Source: Ardenticatenaceae bacterium
Lineage (GTDB): Bacteria > Chloroflexota > Anaerolineae > Promineifilales > Promineifilaceae
Assembly: GCA_020634435.1 (NCBI GenBank)
Contig: JACKBS010000009.1
Coordinates: 505,212-569,211 of the forward strand
Direction of reading: 5' to 3'
DNA: 64,000 nucleotides
Shown one piece after another: positions 48,713 to 57,296 of this stretch. The translations under genes and the position numbers were made by a program. Positions within the stretch are counted from its first letter, which is position 1, and each line of letters opens with the position of its first letter. The notes beneath the pieces were generated by a model. That model did no database searches. It was not told the DNA's origin and saw only the letters and a list, made by a program, of their open reading frames with translations.

Positions 48713-48900
48713 AACTAAAGCAGTACGAGGGCATTTGCATTTTAGACCCAGGCACGTTTTTGATTGCCTTGCGGCTGGCCAAGCTCACGGTGGACGAAAT
48801 CAAGGCGACGTTTAGCCAGGAAACGCTGCTTACTATTCAGGAAAATGTGTGTTTGAAAGAGGAAACGGCCGTAAAACTCACTACAGCCATCTCAGCGTGA
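48703..48900 (+). pseudogene. Out-of-frame C-terminal part of the PIN toxin
   Basis: In the shifted frame the sequence reads DLLELKQYEGICILDPGTFL, the normal PIN-family ending, then an additional 40 residues to a stop at 48900 with an ACGGCCGT copy near the end. Restoring one base would give a toxin of about 178 residues with a longer than usual tail. Confidence 0.7.
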
Positions 48901-49380
48901 ATTCAAAATCCGTGTTAAAAAGTAGACTTGGCGCAAAATGGGGGCTGCTTCCCAGCTCTCGGCCAGACGGGGTGCACCGCCTTCTTGAATAATTGCGGGG
49001 ATGAGTTCCAGCGACCGCACACCATTCGCATCTAGCCAGACGTTGAGCACGGCCGTTTCCGGCGCGCCATCAATCTCAAAGGCAAAATTCCCCAGCCCGT
49101 ACACAATCACCCCGTCGTTGTAAAAATCGATCCCCTGCAAAATGTGGGCGTGGTGGCCGATAACCAGCCTGGCCCCGGCGTCGATGGCGGCCTGGGCGGC
49201 AGCGACCTGTGGTTCGCTTGGTTCCTCGACATATTCGTAGCCGCTGTGCAGCACCACGATGACCAGATCGACCTGATCGCGAACGGCCGTTACATCAGCG
49301 GCAATGACCTCAGGATCAGCCCAGGCTAGTCCAGGTGTGCTTTCGGTAGCGGTCCAGACGGCCGTGTCAAACCCAGTTGA
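48892..49380 (-). pseudogene. CapA-family (PGA_cap) metallophosphatase remnant
   Basis: The C-terminal part of a CapA-like protein is recognisable: DTAVWTATESTPGLAWADPE, DLVIVVLHSGYEY, GARLVIGHHAHILQG and YGLGNFAFEID. The frame meets a TGA just before the first of these, at about 49380, and nothing homologous lies further upstream. The N-terminal two thirds, including the first metal ligands, are missing. CapA proteins are linked with poly-gamma-glutamate synthesis. The remnant overlaps the tail of the broken toxin gene by a few bases. Confidence 0.78.
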
Positions 49381-49479
49381 TCATTCAATGGGCACATTTA
49401 CATAGCTTAAAAGGCCAGCGACAGCCCAATTGTCTGTGTGATGTAAAGGGTGCGGGCGGAAGTTAAAGAGAAGTTGACA

Positions 49480-51093
49480 TCATGTAGAATTTATCGCTCT
49501 GCTGGCTGACCCAAGTCGTCCCTCTATTTCACTAATACAAAAGAGGTCAAATTGGGGGATGAGATTACAAATGAGGTGTTTTGTTCTAAAAATGAATTCG
49601 ATGGGGTATCGTTGTGATGATTCACTAAGCAGTGGCGATAGCTCACCTCTGAGCGATTTGTTGAAAAATGCCAGGGTGTAGGCATTAACAATATCGAATC
49701 CACGCTGACCATTGATAGGACCAGTGAGTCCGAGCAGTGAGGTAAATGGTGAATAGTACGGTGCATCTGTGAAATTCAGATGGAACATGCCTGGAATGCT
49801 TACAAAATAGCTGCTGTCTGGACTGGCTTTGTCAAAAACGGCCTGCATGGTTGTTAGCGTTTCTTCAATATCTTGCTCGGTCCAACCCCCCATTCGTGTT
49901 CTTTCCCGCCGCATGTCGTCCGCCGGGCGCGTTAGCCATATGCCTGGCTGCGGCAAGCCTGTGTTCACTACGCCGGCGGGCATCGCGGCATCCATCATCA
50001 GACAGGCACTGAGACGCGGGTCACTATGACACGCTTCGGCCGCGGTCATGGCCCCAAGTGACACGCCAAAGACGCCTACGTGTTGCAAATCAAGACGGCC
50101 GTTCCACATTCCCTCCGCAGCATTCAAGAGTTCCAGTTGGTCGAGTACAAAACTGACATCTTCCGCCAGATAGGGGATGATGCCGTTGGGGAGTGAACGG
50201 CCGTTTAGTCGTGGCGCATCGTCAACTGGGCTAATGCTCTGGTCGATGAGCGGTTGAATTTGCGATTTAGACAGCCCATCAATTATCTGCCCGTTGGGAA
50301 ATGTGACAGAAACGGCCGTGTACGGCTGGTCAAGCCCCACCACAACATAGCCATGCGAAACTAGGTGCTCAACCTGAAACATGCTCGCCTGGCGAAACCC
50401 ATCGAGCCCGGTGAGATAAATAAGCACCGGAAATGAGGTTTTGTTGGCAGCGATAGCCGCAGAGGGGATCGCGTGTGTCGGCACATCTTGGAAATGGTTG
50501 AACGCGAATGAAGGCAGTTTAATCAGCCCATTCGACGACAGCGTTCGTGCCAGCCCGGCGGACACCGCCGCCGCATCAATCACGTACGGCGCTCGCGCTG
50601 CTGATGAATCACCTTGCACAGGATACCAGACCTGCGCCATTAACTGCCTGCGATCTTCGAGATTGATGCTAAAGATTTCTTGCCGATCCACGTCTGTCCA
50701 ATGATAGGTGACCGTCCCGATCTGATACGGCCCTGATGGCTCTGCCAGACGGAATACGCGGATAAATATCGGCAGAATAAGAGAAATGAGAAACATAAGC
50801 GCCCCACCGCCTGTTAATCCCCCGATCACCAATCGCTTGATAAACGGCCGTTGTGACTTGTTTTTTGGTGAACGTACCAATTGTAAGAGAAGGATTGTGC
50901 TCAGCCCCAGTGCCAGCGCGTATGCCGGAACCATTGGCCATCTGTACCCTTCCAACACGATTTGCAGAGCAGTTGCGACCATTGGCAAAAATGCCACAGG
51001 CCATGGGCGATAAGTCCGATTAAGCCGTGAAGCGATCAACAGGCACAAGGCCAGCAAGTTGACGATGCTTAATACAATTTCTAGCGGTCTCAT
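49480..51093 (-). CDS. Alpha/beta hydrolase, platelet-activating-factor acetylhydrolase-like
   Basis: A 537-residue protein with four N-terminal membrane helices (within residues 1-120) and a C-terminal alpha/beta hydrolase domain. The nucleophile motif is VGVFGVSLGAMTA, with an acid in LMMDAAMPAG and His in GMFHLNFTD; the oxyanion region LIYLTGLDGFRQ is also visible. This layout is close to PAF acetylhydrolase isoform II-type esterases. The substrate is likely a lipid or ester near the membrane. It follows the CPBP gene by 17 bases in a TetR-controlled operon. Confidence 0.82.
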   Translation of the reverse strand: MRPLEIVLSIVNLLALCLLIASRLNRTYRPWPVAFLPMVATALQIVLEGYRWPMVPAYALALGLSTILLLQLVRSPKNKSQRPFIKRLVIGGLTGGGALMFLISLILPIFIRVFRLAEPSGPYQIGTVTYHWTDVDRQEIFSINLEDRRQLMAQVWYPVQGDSSAARAPYVIDAAAVSAGLARTLSSNGLIKLPSFAFNHFQDVPTHAIPSAAIAANKTSFPVLIYLTGLDGFRQASMFQVEHLVSHGYVVVGLDQPYTAVSVTFPNGQIIDGLSKSQIQPLIDQSISPVDDAPRLNGRSLPNGIIPYLAEDVSFVLDQLELLNAAEGMWNGRLDLQHVGVFGVSLGAMTAAEACHSDPRLSACLMMDAAMPAGVVNTGLPQPGIWLTRPADDMRRERTRMGGWTEQDIEETLTTMQAVFDKASPDSSYFVSIPGMFHLNFTDAPYYSPFTSLLGLTGPINGQRGFDIVNAYTLAFFNKSLRGELSPLLSESSQRYPIEFIFRTKHLICNLIPQFDLFCISEIEGRLGSASRAINST

Positions 51094-51110
51094 AGGTTGC
51101 CCGTAAAAGA

Positions 51111-51845
51111 TTAGAACACCACCAGTACAAAGATTGTGGTCACGAATGTGGCGAGGGCCATGTATAGTGGGTTGTAAGAGGAGCCAAAGTATGGCAGGAG
51201 TGAAAAAGTAGTATTGTACGTGGCGTGCATGGCGATGGTGCTAAAAACAGTGTGGCCGGTCGCGACGTACACTTTGGTTAGCAGTACGCGGAAGAGAATG
51301 GTGAAAATGCACTGCCAAAAAATCCAAACGGCCGTATGATGCGTTTGCCAAAAAGGGATGATGTGCCACACAGCCCACGCGACGCCCACAACCAGACCCG
51401 CTGTGACAACGGAATAGCGTTGCAGCAACTCATCGGTCATAACGGCCGTCCAGCCAATCTGTTCACAGTAACCGCTAACGCCGTACACCAGCAAAAAGAT
51501 GGGAATCGTGTAGAGCGGCGTCCTTTTATCGGGCACATCAACGCCGATCCAGCGCATGATCAGGTACGATGCAGCAACAACCAGTGGCATCAGCACAAAG
51601 ATGCCTATCCGCCAGCCTGGGTTCTGAATACGCTGCACGTCGAAGCCACGCAACAACAAGTCACGCACTGAGCCATGATCCTGGCGAGTAACAACGACTG
51701 CCGCCAGCAAAATTGAGAGGAACGACAGGGCGCTAAAGGGCAGCTTGACAGGAATAAATTTTGTCGTGTCTAGGAAGCTGGCCGCTAGCCAGAGCGGCAG
51801 CGAAAAAAGAAGCGCGAGCCACAAAAAGTGAGGCAACGTTTTCAT
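51111..51845 (-). CDS. CPBP family intramembrane protease
   Basis: A 244-residue membrane protein with about seven helices. The CPBP motif appears as YCEQIGWTAVM, with the Glu followed by Gln rather than the classic Glu-Glu pair, then VAWAVWHIIPFW with His, and a last motif TIAMHATYNTTF with His and Asn. Rce1-like CPBP proteins cleave within membranes or act as bacteriocin immunity proteins. The missing second Glu makes activity less certain, although the variant occurs in the family. The gene overlaps the upstream nitroreductase-like gene by four bases (ATGA). Confidence 0.82.
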   Translation of the reverse strand: MKTLPHFLWLALLFSLPLWLAASFLDTTKFIPVKLPFSALSFLSILLAAVVVTRQDHGSVRDLLLRGFDVQRIQNPGWRIGIFVLMPLVVAASYLIMRWIGVDVPDKRTPLYTIPIFLLVYGVSGYCEQIGWTAVMTDELLQRYSVVTAGLVVGVAWAVWHIIPFWQTHHTAVWIFWQCIFTILFRVLLTKVYVATGHTVFSTIAMHATYNTTFSLLPYFGSSYNPLYMALATFVTTIFVLVVF

Positions 51846-52324
51846 TCGTTGGCCCTTCCAACTGTTTCCAGATGGAAGACTGGATATTTGGTCGCTACCT
51901 TAGCAAATGCCGCCACGGGGGCATCTTTGTTGACGGGAATGTGTGGTCGTGCGCCATCTGCTTTTTGCAGATAGGCTTTTAAGATGGGTGCTCTGAGCTG
52001 AACATCCACCTCGGTCAAGAGAACATCCTCACGAATGCCGTGATAAAGCGTCGCTTTGCCATTGGCACTTCTCACATTGCGGACCCAATTTGCCTCATTA
52101 CCCAGCATAGAGACCAAATACTTTTGCCCATTCACAACGGCTACCACGAGGGGAAAACGAACAGGTTTGCCTGATTTACGCCCCATCACTTCCAGCGTAA
52201 CCAGGTGTTCGGCAATGAGACCGCGGGCGTGCAGAATGGCCTGGATGCGGTTGAGAATTCTGGCCAGGGTGTGGGGACGGCCGTTTCGGTACATCCATTG
52301 TTTAAAGGTCTTGTAAATCATCAC
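51842..52324 (-). CDS. F420-type nitroreductase/quinone reductase family protein
   Basis: A 160-residue protein of the DDN family. LVTLEVMGRKSGKPVRFPL, VNGQKYLVSMLGNEANWVRN and the closing VFHLETVG are the family hallmarks. Members use the deazaflavin F420 or flavins to reduce quinones and nitro compounds. No F420 biosynthesis gene is in the window. It is the first gene of a three-gene operon directly behind a promoter carrying two TetR operators, so its substrate may be the inducer or its precursor. Confidence 0.88.
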   Translation of the reverse strand: MMIYKTFKQWMYRNGRPHTLARILNRIQAILHARGLIAEHLVTLEVMGRKSGKPVRFPLVVAVVNGQKYLVSMLGNEANWVRNVRSANGKATLYHGIREDVLLTEVDVQLRAPILKAYLQKADGARPHIPVNKDAPVAAFAKVATKYPVFHLETVGRANE

Positions 52325-52378
52325 TTGATTCCTAGCTGTCGTGAATTTGCTGCCATTGTTTTCTCAAAACTGTGGTAA

Positions 52379-52423
52379 ACTTACAGCGTAAGTCATTGTA
52401 ATACTTACACTGTAAGTTGTCAA
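52379..52423 (-). promoter_or_regulatory. Promoter with twin TetR operators
   Basis: On the minus strand, TTGACA (52423-52418), a 17-base spacer and TACAAT (52400-52395) form a near-perfect promoter for the nitroreductase operon. Two 15-bp palindromes are present: ACTTACACTGTAAGT (52403-52417), which lies wholly within the spacer, and ACTTACAGCGTAAGT (52379-52393), just downstream of the -10. Their centres are 24 bases apart. Repressor binding would block the polymerase, and tetR itself starts 30 bases to the right. Confidence 0.88.
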
Positions 52424-52449
52424 TCAGCAAACAAAGGCGAGACAAACCT

Positions 52450-53091
52450 ATGCCCAAAAAACGCGCCCCACTTACCCGCGAATTTGTGTTAGAAACTGCA
52501 CTAAAAATATTGGATGAACAAGGCATGGATGGCCTGTCCATGCGGAAACTGGCTTCTGCGCTGCACGTTGAGGCGATGTCGCTTTATAACCATGTGCAAA
52601 ATAAGAATGATTTGCTAAATGGCGTCGTGGATTTGGTTCTTGCCCGCATTGAACTCCCCGACGCTGCCCTGCCGTGGCGCGAGCGTTTAGAAGCAAGTGC
52701 CATAAAAATATATGAGGCATTCATTCAACATCCCACGCTGGTGATTTTGATTTCATCTGAGCAGGTCAATCCAAACGTCATGCAAGGCGCAGATAGCATC
52801 ATTGCGGCGCTAGCAGAAGCGGGACTACCGCCGTTGCGGCAGGTGAATGCGTTTCGCGGGCTGCTGGCGATGTGCTTTGGATTTATTCTGACGCACACGC
52901 AGGGGTTTAGCACCACAAAAGAGATGGCCCAGCAAGAATGGGATCAAGCAGATACCAGCCAGTGGGATGCTGAGACTCTGCCACATTTGGCAAATCTGGC
53001 TCCTTATTTTCTACAGACCCATGCCGACGATGATTTCCAGTTTATGCTGCGGGCCTATCTGGATGCTATCCAAGGGAGCCAGGGTGGTTAG
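52450..53091 (+). CDS. TetR family transcriptional regulator
   Basis: A 213-residue repressor. The N-terminal domain PLTREFVLETALKILDEQG followed by GLSMRKLASALHVEAMSLYN is the TetR helix-turn-helix, and the C-terminal ligand domain is of the TetR_C type seen in tetracycline and drug-efflux regulators. I start at ATG 52450; the open frame extends to 52417 but that codon is inside an operator. It is divergent from the nitroreductase operon and the shared interval carries two matched palindromes, so it very likely controls both directions. Confidence 0.92.
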   Translation: MPKKRAPLTREFVLETALKILDEQGMDGLSMRKLASALHVEAMSLYNHVQNKNDLLNGVVDLVLARIELPDAALPWRERLEASAIKIYEAFIQHPTLVILISSEQVNPNVMQGADSIIAALAEAGLPPLRQVNAFRGLLAMCFGFILTHTQGFSTTKEMAQQEWDQADTSQWDAETLPHLANLAPYFLQTHADDDFQFMLRAYLDAIQGSQGG

Positions 53092-53120
53092 GATTTTGAT
53101 TGACCATGTAAGCAGTCAAA

Positions 53121-53152
53121 AAGCGACGCTGACTTTTAAGCCCGCGTCGCTT
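53121..53152. terminator. Hairpin between convergent tetR and PhoX-like genes
   Basis: AAGCGACGC (53121-53129) pairs perfectly with GCGTCGCTT (53144-53152) around a 14-base loop. A-rich sequence precedes it, so on the minus strand the stem is followed by TTTTTGACTG, a plausible intrinsic terminator for the PhoX-like gene. Confidence 0.6.
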
Positions 53153-53183
53153 GAGGTTAAAACTGAGGAAAGGCTGTGTACGA

Positions 53184-54785
53184 TTAACGGTGGCTGATCA
53201 AAAGCAGTTGGCCCCCTTCGGCCAGATTGTTGTCAGCAATAATGCCATCACGAACGCTGTGGGCCTGAACGGTACCAATGAAGAGCAGTTCGCCGTCGGC
53301 AGTGGGGAACAGGTTGGTGACATCCAGAATGCCCGAGGATTCCCAGTTGCCGATGTCGCCTATGGCAGAATCCGTGGAACCAGTGGGAGCAACGGCCGTA
53401 CGGTCCATCTCGGCATTTTGTTCAAAAGCAAACGTGTGCGGGTTCAACTGCCAGATGGATGCTTCCCGACCGCTGGCGCTGCCGAAAAGTGAACCGGGGC
53501 TGGTGGAGCGGTCTTCCTGCACATAGATGTTGCCGTCGCTGGCCCAAACCAGGTTGTCGGCGCTGCGGATGCCAATATCGCCGTAATCATCCCCATCATG
53601 CAGAATGGTGAGAACGGCCGTCGAGCCAAGCCCAGCTTTGGTGTACTGTGCGGCGCGAATGCGCAGGTCAATTTGATAGATGGTGCCCCAGTTGTCCGAG
53701 GGGAACAGTTGGCCTCGTCCGGTTGAAGCCATGGCTACTTGTTGGTCATTGTCAGGATTGGTGTGCAGGTCTTCAGGCCGCGAGAAAGCAAATGCCCCTT
53801 TATCCGAGGCAGCCTGGCGCAAAGTTGTGTCATCCAGATAACCAGCGGCATCGTAACCAGCTTCATCCGCCATACGGCCGTTGCGCACCTGAACAGGAAT
53901 AAAGTGCCCGGCAGTGATGCTGCCCGTCGTGTTAAATGTTTCTGGGCTTACCTGGCCGCGCACATTGCTGCGCCAGACAAATAAATTGCCTGCTGCCAGA
54001 CCATTCCGGTCCAGGAAGCTGCCATCACCCAGCGCATTTTTTGTGCCCACGTACAGATAGAGTGGTGCTCCAGCAGAGTCATCACCTAACAGGATGGCGA
54101 CATGGTTGCGGCTGCCAGAATTTACGGCCGTTACATTTTCCCAGGCTCCACGACCCATGGCGGGAACGGCCCACAATTCGCCGGAGTCCACATCTAAGGC
54201 CCAAATTGACCCACCGTGGGGATGGCCAGATGAGGCCGAGGTTTCTTCCCCTGTAAAGTAGATGTTGTCTACAAACCCATACTGGCCCGCAGCATATCCT
54301 TGGGCCGAGCAGAAGCGCGAAAAACCATCGGTGCTGTTGCCAGCAATTTCATTTATCTGAGACGCATTGGTGACAAGTTGCCCGTTGCGATCGTAAACGG
54401 CCGAAAAAGCCAATCCCGCCGTCATGATTTCCCGACTGTTTTTGTCAAAATCCATGTATGAAATACGAGCACCGCTCATTTCCGCTCCGCTGGCTAATTG
54501 ATAGGCATAGCCGACATTAGGCCCAGCTTCGTGGTTTACCAAAACGCGAACGGTGTTTTCATCCAGATTGTAAGCGGCCGTTCCATCCAAAATGCCGATG
54601 GGTTGGTAACCATCAATCGTTTCGCCAACGGTAAAAGCCGCTGAGGTTGTGTACCCACCGTTGCCCGCCATCATGGGGGCATAGCTGCTGGCGGCGACGG
54701 GAATGACCGCTAGCGTAACCAGCAAGGCCCCTAGTAACAGGGCCGCTTTCTTCATCCAGTGATACGTTTGAATCTGTTTTTTCAT
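53184..54785 (-). CDS. Secreted PhoX/DUF839-like protein
   Basis: A 533-residue exported protein with a Sec-type signal peptide (basic start, then LLLGALLVTLAVIPVAASS). The mature part is beta-propeller-like and shows DUF839/PhoX marks: VLVNHEAGP, SGHPHGGSIWALD, AFSRPEDLHTNPDN, and NLVWASDGNIYVQEDRS. PhoX proteins are calcium-dependent alkaline phosphatases, usually exported by Tat with an RR signal and carrying a Cys and Glu-rich active site; no RR motif is visible, so phosphatase activity is not assured. I start at ATG 54785, behind GGAGGAC; the frame extends 22 codons further upstream. Confidence 0.75.
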   Translation of the reverse strand: MKKQIQTYHWMKKAALLLGALLVTLAVIPVAASSYAPMMAGNGGYTTSAAFTVGETIDGYQPIGILDGTAAYNLDENTVRVLVNHEAGPNVGYAYQLASGAEMSGARISYMDFDKNSREIMTAGLAFSAVYDRNGQLVTNASQINEIAGNSTDGFSRFCSAQGYAAGQYGFVDNIYFTGEETSASSGHPHGGSIWALDVDSGELWAVPAMGRGAWENVTAVNSGSRNHVAILLGDDSAGAPLYLYVGTKNALGDGSFLDRNGLAAGNLFVWRSNVRGQVSPETFNTTGSITAGHFIPVQVRNGRMADEAGYDAAGYLDDTTLRQAASDKGAFAFSRPEDLHTNPDNDQQVAMASTGRGQLFPSDNWGTIYQIDLRIRAAQYTKAGLGSTAVLTILHDGDDYGDIGIRSADNLVWASDGNIYVQEDRSTSPGSLFGSASGREASIWQLNPHTFAFEQNAEMDRTAVAPTGSTDSAIGDIGNWESSGILDVTNLFPTADGELLFIGTVQAHSVRDGIIADNNLAEGGQLLLISHR

Positions 54786-55090
54786 TTGTCCTCCGGGTGT
54801 AGGTGTTGTCGGCAGGCAAGGCAGACTGCCGATGTTAAAGAGACTGTCCACTGGAGTACATGCTAGAGAGGGTTATTTAACGGCCGTTTAATACCATGGT
54901 AACGGTGTGTTAAGGTCTGAATAACAAGAAGGAGGGGCCGATGGTTTTTCGTTTAACCACTTGAATCAACCAGGGTGTATTTTTTCGGCATGGGGAAGCA
55001 AGACCGTGGCCCACAAATTGCTTTGAAATTTCGAACCTGCTACCATCCTGCATTGCTTCAACAACATCCCTGGCGGTAAAACATCACCTT
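54786..55090. other. Gene-free interval between divergent genes
   Basis: About 305 bases separate the PhoX-like gene and the NTF2-like gene. The interval contains one AACGGCCGTT (54879-54888) and a 10-bp palindrome TACCATGGTA (54892-54901), which could be an operator for either direction. No convincing promoter pair, RNA gene or ORF was seen. Confidence 0.5.
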
Positions 55091-55480
55091 ATGACCAAAA
55101 TTACCCGGAATTACGATTTTCAGTCTCCCGAGAATTTCCTAATCGAGGGATTTGTTATAGCTTTTTTGACTGGCAATGGTGCACACATTCTGGCACATGT
55201 AGCCGAAGATGTTTGCGTCAAAATTACTGGCCAGCCTGACCTGCACGGCAAATTGGCTTTGCAAGATTATCTAGCGCAAGAGCGCTCATCTTTTGTAGAA
55301 ATCATGATCCATCTGGTGGCCAGTCGTGATGATGAGGGTGCCGTTTATGGAGCAAAAATTTTTGATAGCGAACCACCCCGCGATTTTTGCACCAGCTTCA
55401 AATTTAACCAGACTGGGGCACCCATGATCGCTGCGATCGACCATTTTGAGGCTGCACGCAATGAATGGATTCAACCTTGA
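55091..55480 (+). CDS. NTF2/SnoaL-like small protein
   Basis: A 129-residue soluble protein that looks like a SnoaL/NTF2-like cone fold: an early helix (FLIEGFVIAFLTGNG), a strand with DVCVKITGQPDLHGKLALQDYLA, and late strands VYGAKIFDSE, CTSFKFNQTG and a final MIAAIDHFEAARN. Such proteins are small enzymes or ligand-binding modules with very low sequence conservation, so the call is tentative. It has no strong ribosome binding site. The following 225 bases hold overlapping frames that I could not confirm as genes. Confidence 0.55.
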   Translation: MTKITRNYDFQSPENFLIEGFVIAFLTGNGAHILAHVAEDVCVKITGQPDLHGKLALQDYLAQERSSFVEIMIHLVASRDDEGAVYGAKIFDSEPPRDFCTSFKFNQTGAPMIAAIDHFEAARNEWIQP

Positions 55481-55705
55481 TATTAATCGAATTAGCAAAT
55501 CCGATTGGGCGAGGCATCACCTTAGAAGCTATGCCAAAAGGCGTTTTAATCAAGCCCGTACCGGAAGCTGGCGAGAGGCAAAAACGCCAACCGCCATCGC
55601 TGAGCAAATTGCCCCAAAAGAGTGCAAAATCCCGCTTGCACCAATGGGCGACAAAGGCTACAAAACGGAGCGTAAATCATAACTTTAAATTTGGAGTACA
55701 TCGCT

Positions 55706-57007
55706 ATGATCAATTCTGAAACACAACTCCTTGCTTCCAAAGAGCAAACCTACCGCCGCAATTTCACCTATTTTCTAATCGATAGCATTCTGTTTACAGT
55801 CGCGATGGGCATCCTGGGTGCGACCACCGTCATCCCCGATTTTGTCCGGCGCCTCACTGACTCTGAAATCTTAATTGGGCTGGCCGGGAATGTTTTTACC
55901 ATCGGCTATACCTTGCCCCAACTGTTTATTGCCCGCTACATTGTCCGTTATGCCCGCAAAAAATGGTGGTTTGTTGGCCCCAACATTCCCATGCGCTTTG
56001 TAATGCTGCTCTTTGCGGCCGTTATCATCTGGCTCGGACAAGAGCGGAGCGGGCTCATTTTGCTGGCATTTTTCGGCTGCTATACGCTTTTTGCTTTTGG
56101 CGATGGCCTGGTTGGTGTTCCCTGGACAGATTTAATAGGCTCAAGTCTGGATAAGCGGTGGCGCGCCCGTATGTTGGGTTTCTCCGCCGCTATTTCAGGG
56201 GTGATCATGCTGCTCGTCGCCCCGCTAATCGGCAATATTCTGGGCAAAAATGGGCCTGGATTCCCCAATAATTACGCTTTTCTGTTTGGCATTGCCGGGC
56301 TTCTTTTTGCCGCTTCCATCTTGCCGGGCTTGTTTATCCATGAAATGCCTGGCGGCAAGGCGCTGGAAAAGTTGCCCACCCTGGCCGAATTTCTGCCCCA
56401 GTTGGGCGAACTGCTGCGGGATGATATGCCATTCCGCGCCTATATCGTGGCCCGTATTTTCACCAATCTACTGATGATGGCTGCCCCTTTTTACATTGGC
56501 TTTGCCACGGTGGACCTGGGCCTATCCAGCGAAGTAGCCGTGCCCGTCCTACTGGCGGTGCAAACAGTGGGCAGTGTTGTCGGGGCTTTGCTTTATGCCT
56601 GGCTGGGGTCACGCAATAATACCTTGTACATCCAGTTGTCTCTGGTGAGTGCGGCAATGCTGCCTGTTTGCGCCCTGTTGGCCAGCAGCGTGGGGCCTTG
56701 GCTGCTGTACGTTGGCTTTCTGGTGTCTGGTTTGGCGGCGGGTGCTAATCTGTTTATGTGCTTTTTGAACTGGTTGGTGGATTATGCGCAGGCGGATAAA
56801 TTGCCGGTTTACGCGGGGCTGTCGAATACGGTAACGGCCGTTGCCTCCTTCGTTACCCCGTTTATTGCTGGTCCAATCGCGCAAAACTGGGGCTACCGCC
56901 CATTATTTGTGTTGTCGCTGCTCATGGCCTTCTGTGCTTTGTATGTGACCTTGCGTTACTTTCCCAAAGTCGAGGCGGCAGCAACAACCGTCCCCACCCA
57001 AATCTAG
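55706..57007 (+). CDS. MFS transporter
   Basis: A 433-residue protein with about twelve membrane helices. The start NFTYFLIDSILFTVAMGILG, the first-loop PDFVRRLTDSEILIGLAGN and the middle-loop motif SSLDKRWRARMLGFSAAISG fit the major facilitator superfamily; its substrate is not apparent. I start at ATG 55706, nine bases after TTTGGAG, rather than at TTG 55691. It is preceded by an unassigned interval and followed by 290 bases before the LuxR gene. Confidence 0.87.
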   Translation: MINSETQLLASKEQTYRRNFTYFLIDSILFTVAMGILGATTVIPDFVRRLTDSEILIGLAGNVFTIGYTLPQLFIARYIVRYARKKWWFVGPNIPMRFVMLLFAAVIIWLGQERSGLILLAFFGCYTLFAFGDGLVGVPWTDLIGSSLDKRWRARMLGFSAAISGVIMLLVAPLIGNILGKNGPGFPNNYAFLFGIAGLLFAASILPGLFIHEMPGGKALEKLPTLAEFLPQLGELLRDDMPFRAYIVARIFTNLLMMAAPFYIGFATVDLGLSSEVAVPVLLAVQTVGSVVGALLYAWLGSRNNTLYIQLSLVSAAMLPVCALLASSVGPWLLYVGFLVSGLAAGANLFMCFLNWLVDYAQADKLPVYAGLSNTVTAVASFVTPFIAGPIAQNWGYRPLFVLSLLMAFCALYVTLRYFPKVEAAATTVPTQI

Positions 57008-57296
57008 AAACAATGAAAGATGCACTCGATCTAGAGGAGTTGTCCACCGTCAGCAACCTCTTGGCTAACTCCCACGACGTGCGTCTGTCAGCCTCTTGTG
57101 GCTGACCGTCAAACGGCAATCGTTGCAGCGCCACAGCTGTGGCAAAACAATCGCCTTAGCAAAGACCAGGGGGCGGTCGGTAGCGGGCCTGTCCGGCGAA
57201 TGCACCGGAGGTATCTGGGTTTTCCCATCAGTTGTTGCCGGGCGGATCAACGGCCGTTACCGATCCCCGCCACTTTACTCTATAATCGGCAGCGTT
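57008..57296. other. Gene-free interval with hairpins and LuxR promoter
   Basis: The interval holds a 7-bp hairpin GTCAGCC/GGCTGAC (57087-57093, 57100-57106), a GCCACAGCTGTGGC palindrome, one AACGGCCGTT and the TATAAT of the LuxR promoter. The frame of the LuxR gene is open through part of it but shows no protein-like sequence. Confidence 0.5.
57257..57286 (+). promoter_or_regulatory. Promoter of the LuxR/MalT-type gene, near-leaderless
   Basis: TATAAT at 57281-57286, with a weak TTACCG at 57257-57262 and an 18-base spacer, predicts a start at about 57293, only a few bases before the ATG at 57297. No ribosome binding site is present, so the mRNA may be leaderless. Confidence 0.5.

Noticed and set aside
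48063..49480. Possible defence island around the toxin-antitoxin pair
   Set aside because: Only a toxin-antitoxin pair and a CapA remnant are present; there is no integrase, restriction or CRISPR gene nearby.
55465..55719. Open frame of 84 codons (and an overlapping frame from 55446) between the NTF2-like and MFS genes
   Set aside because: The sequence near ELANPIGRGITLEAMPKG looks faintly protein-like, but there is no ribosome binding site, two frames compete, and the first overlaps both neighbours. I could not support either as a gene.
57096..57296. 67-codon N-terminal extension of the LuxR gene
   Set aside because: The sequence is not protein-like and includes the promoter TATAAT; family members start at MSTLLQTKLYIPP.
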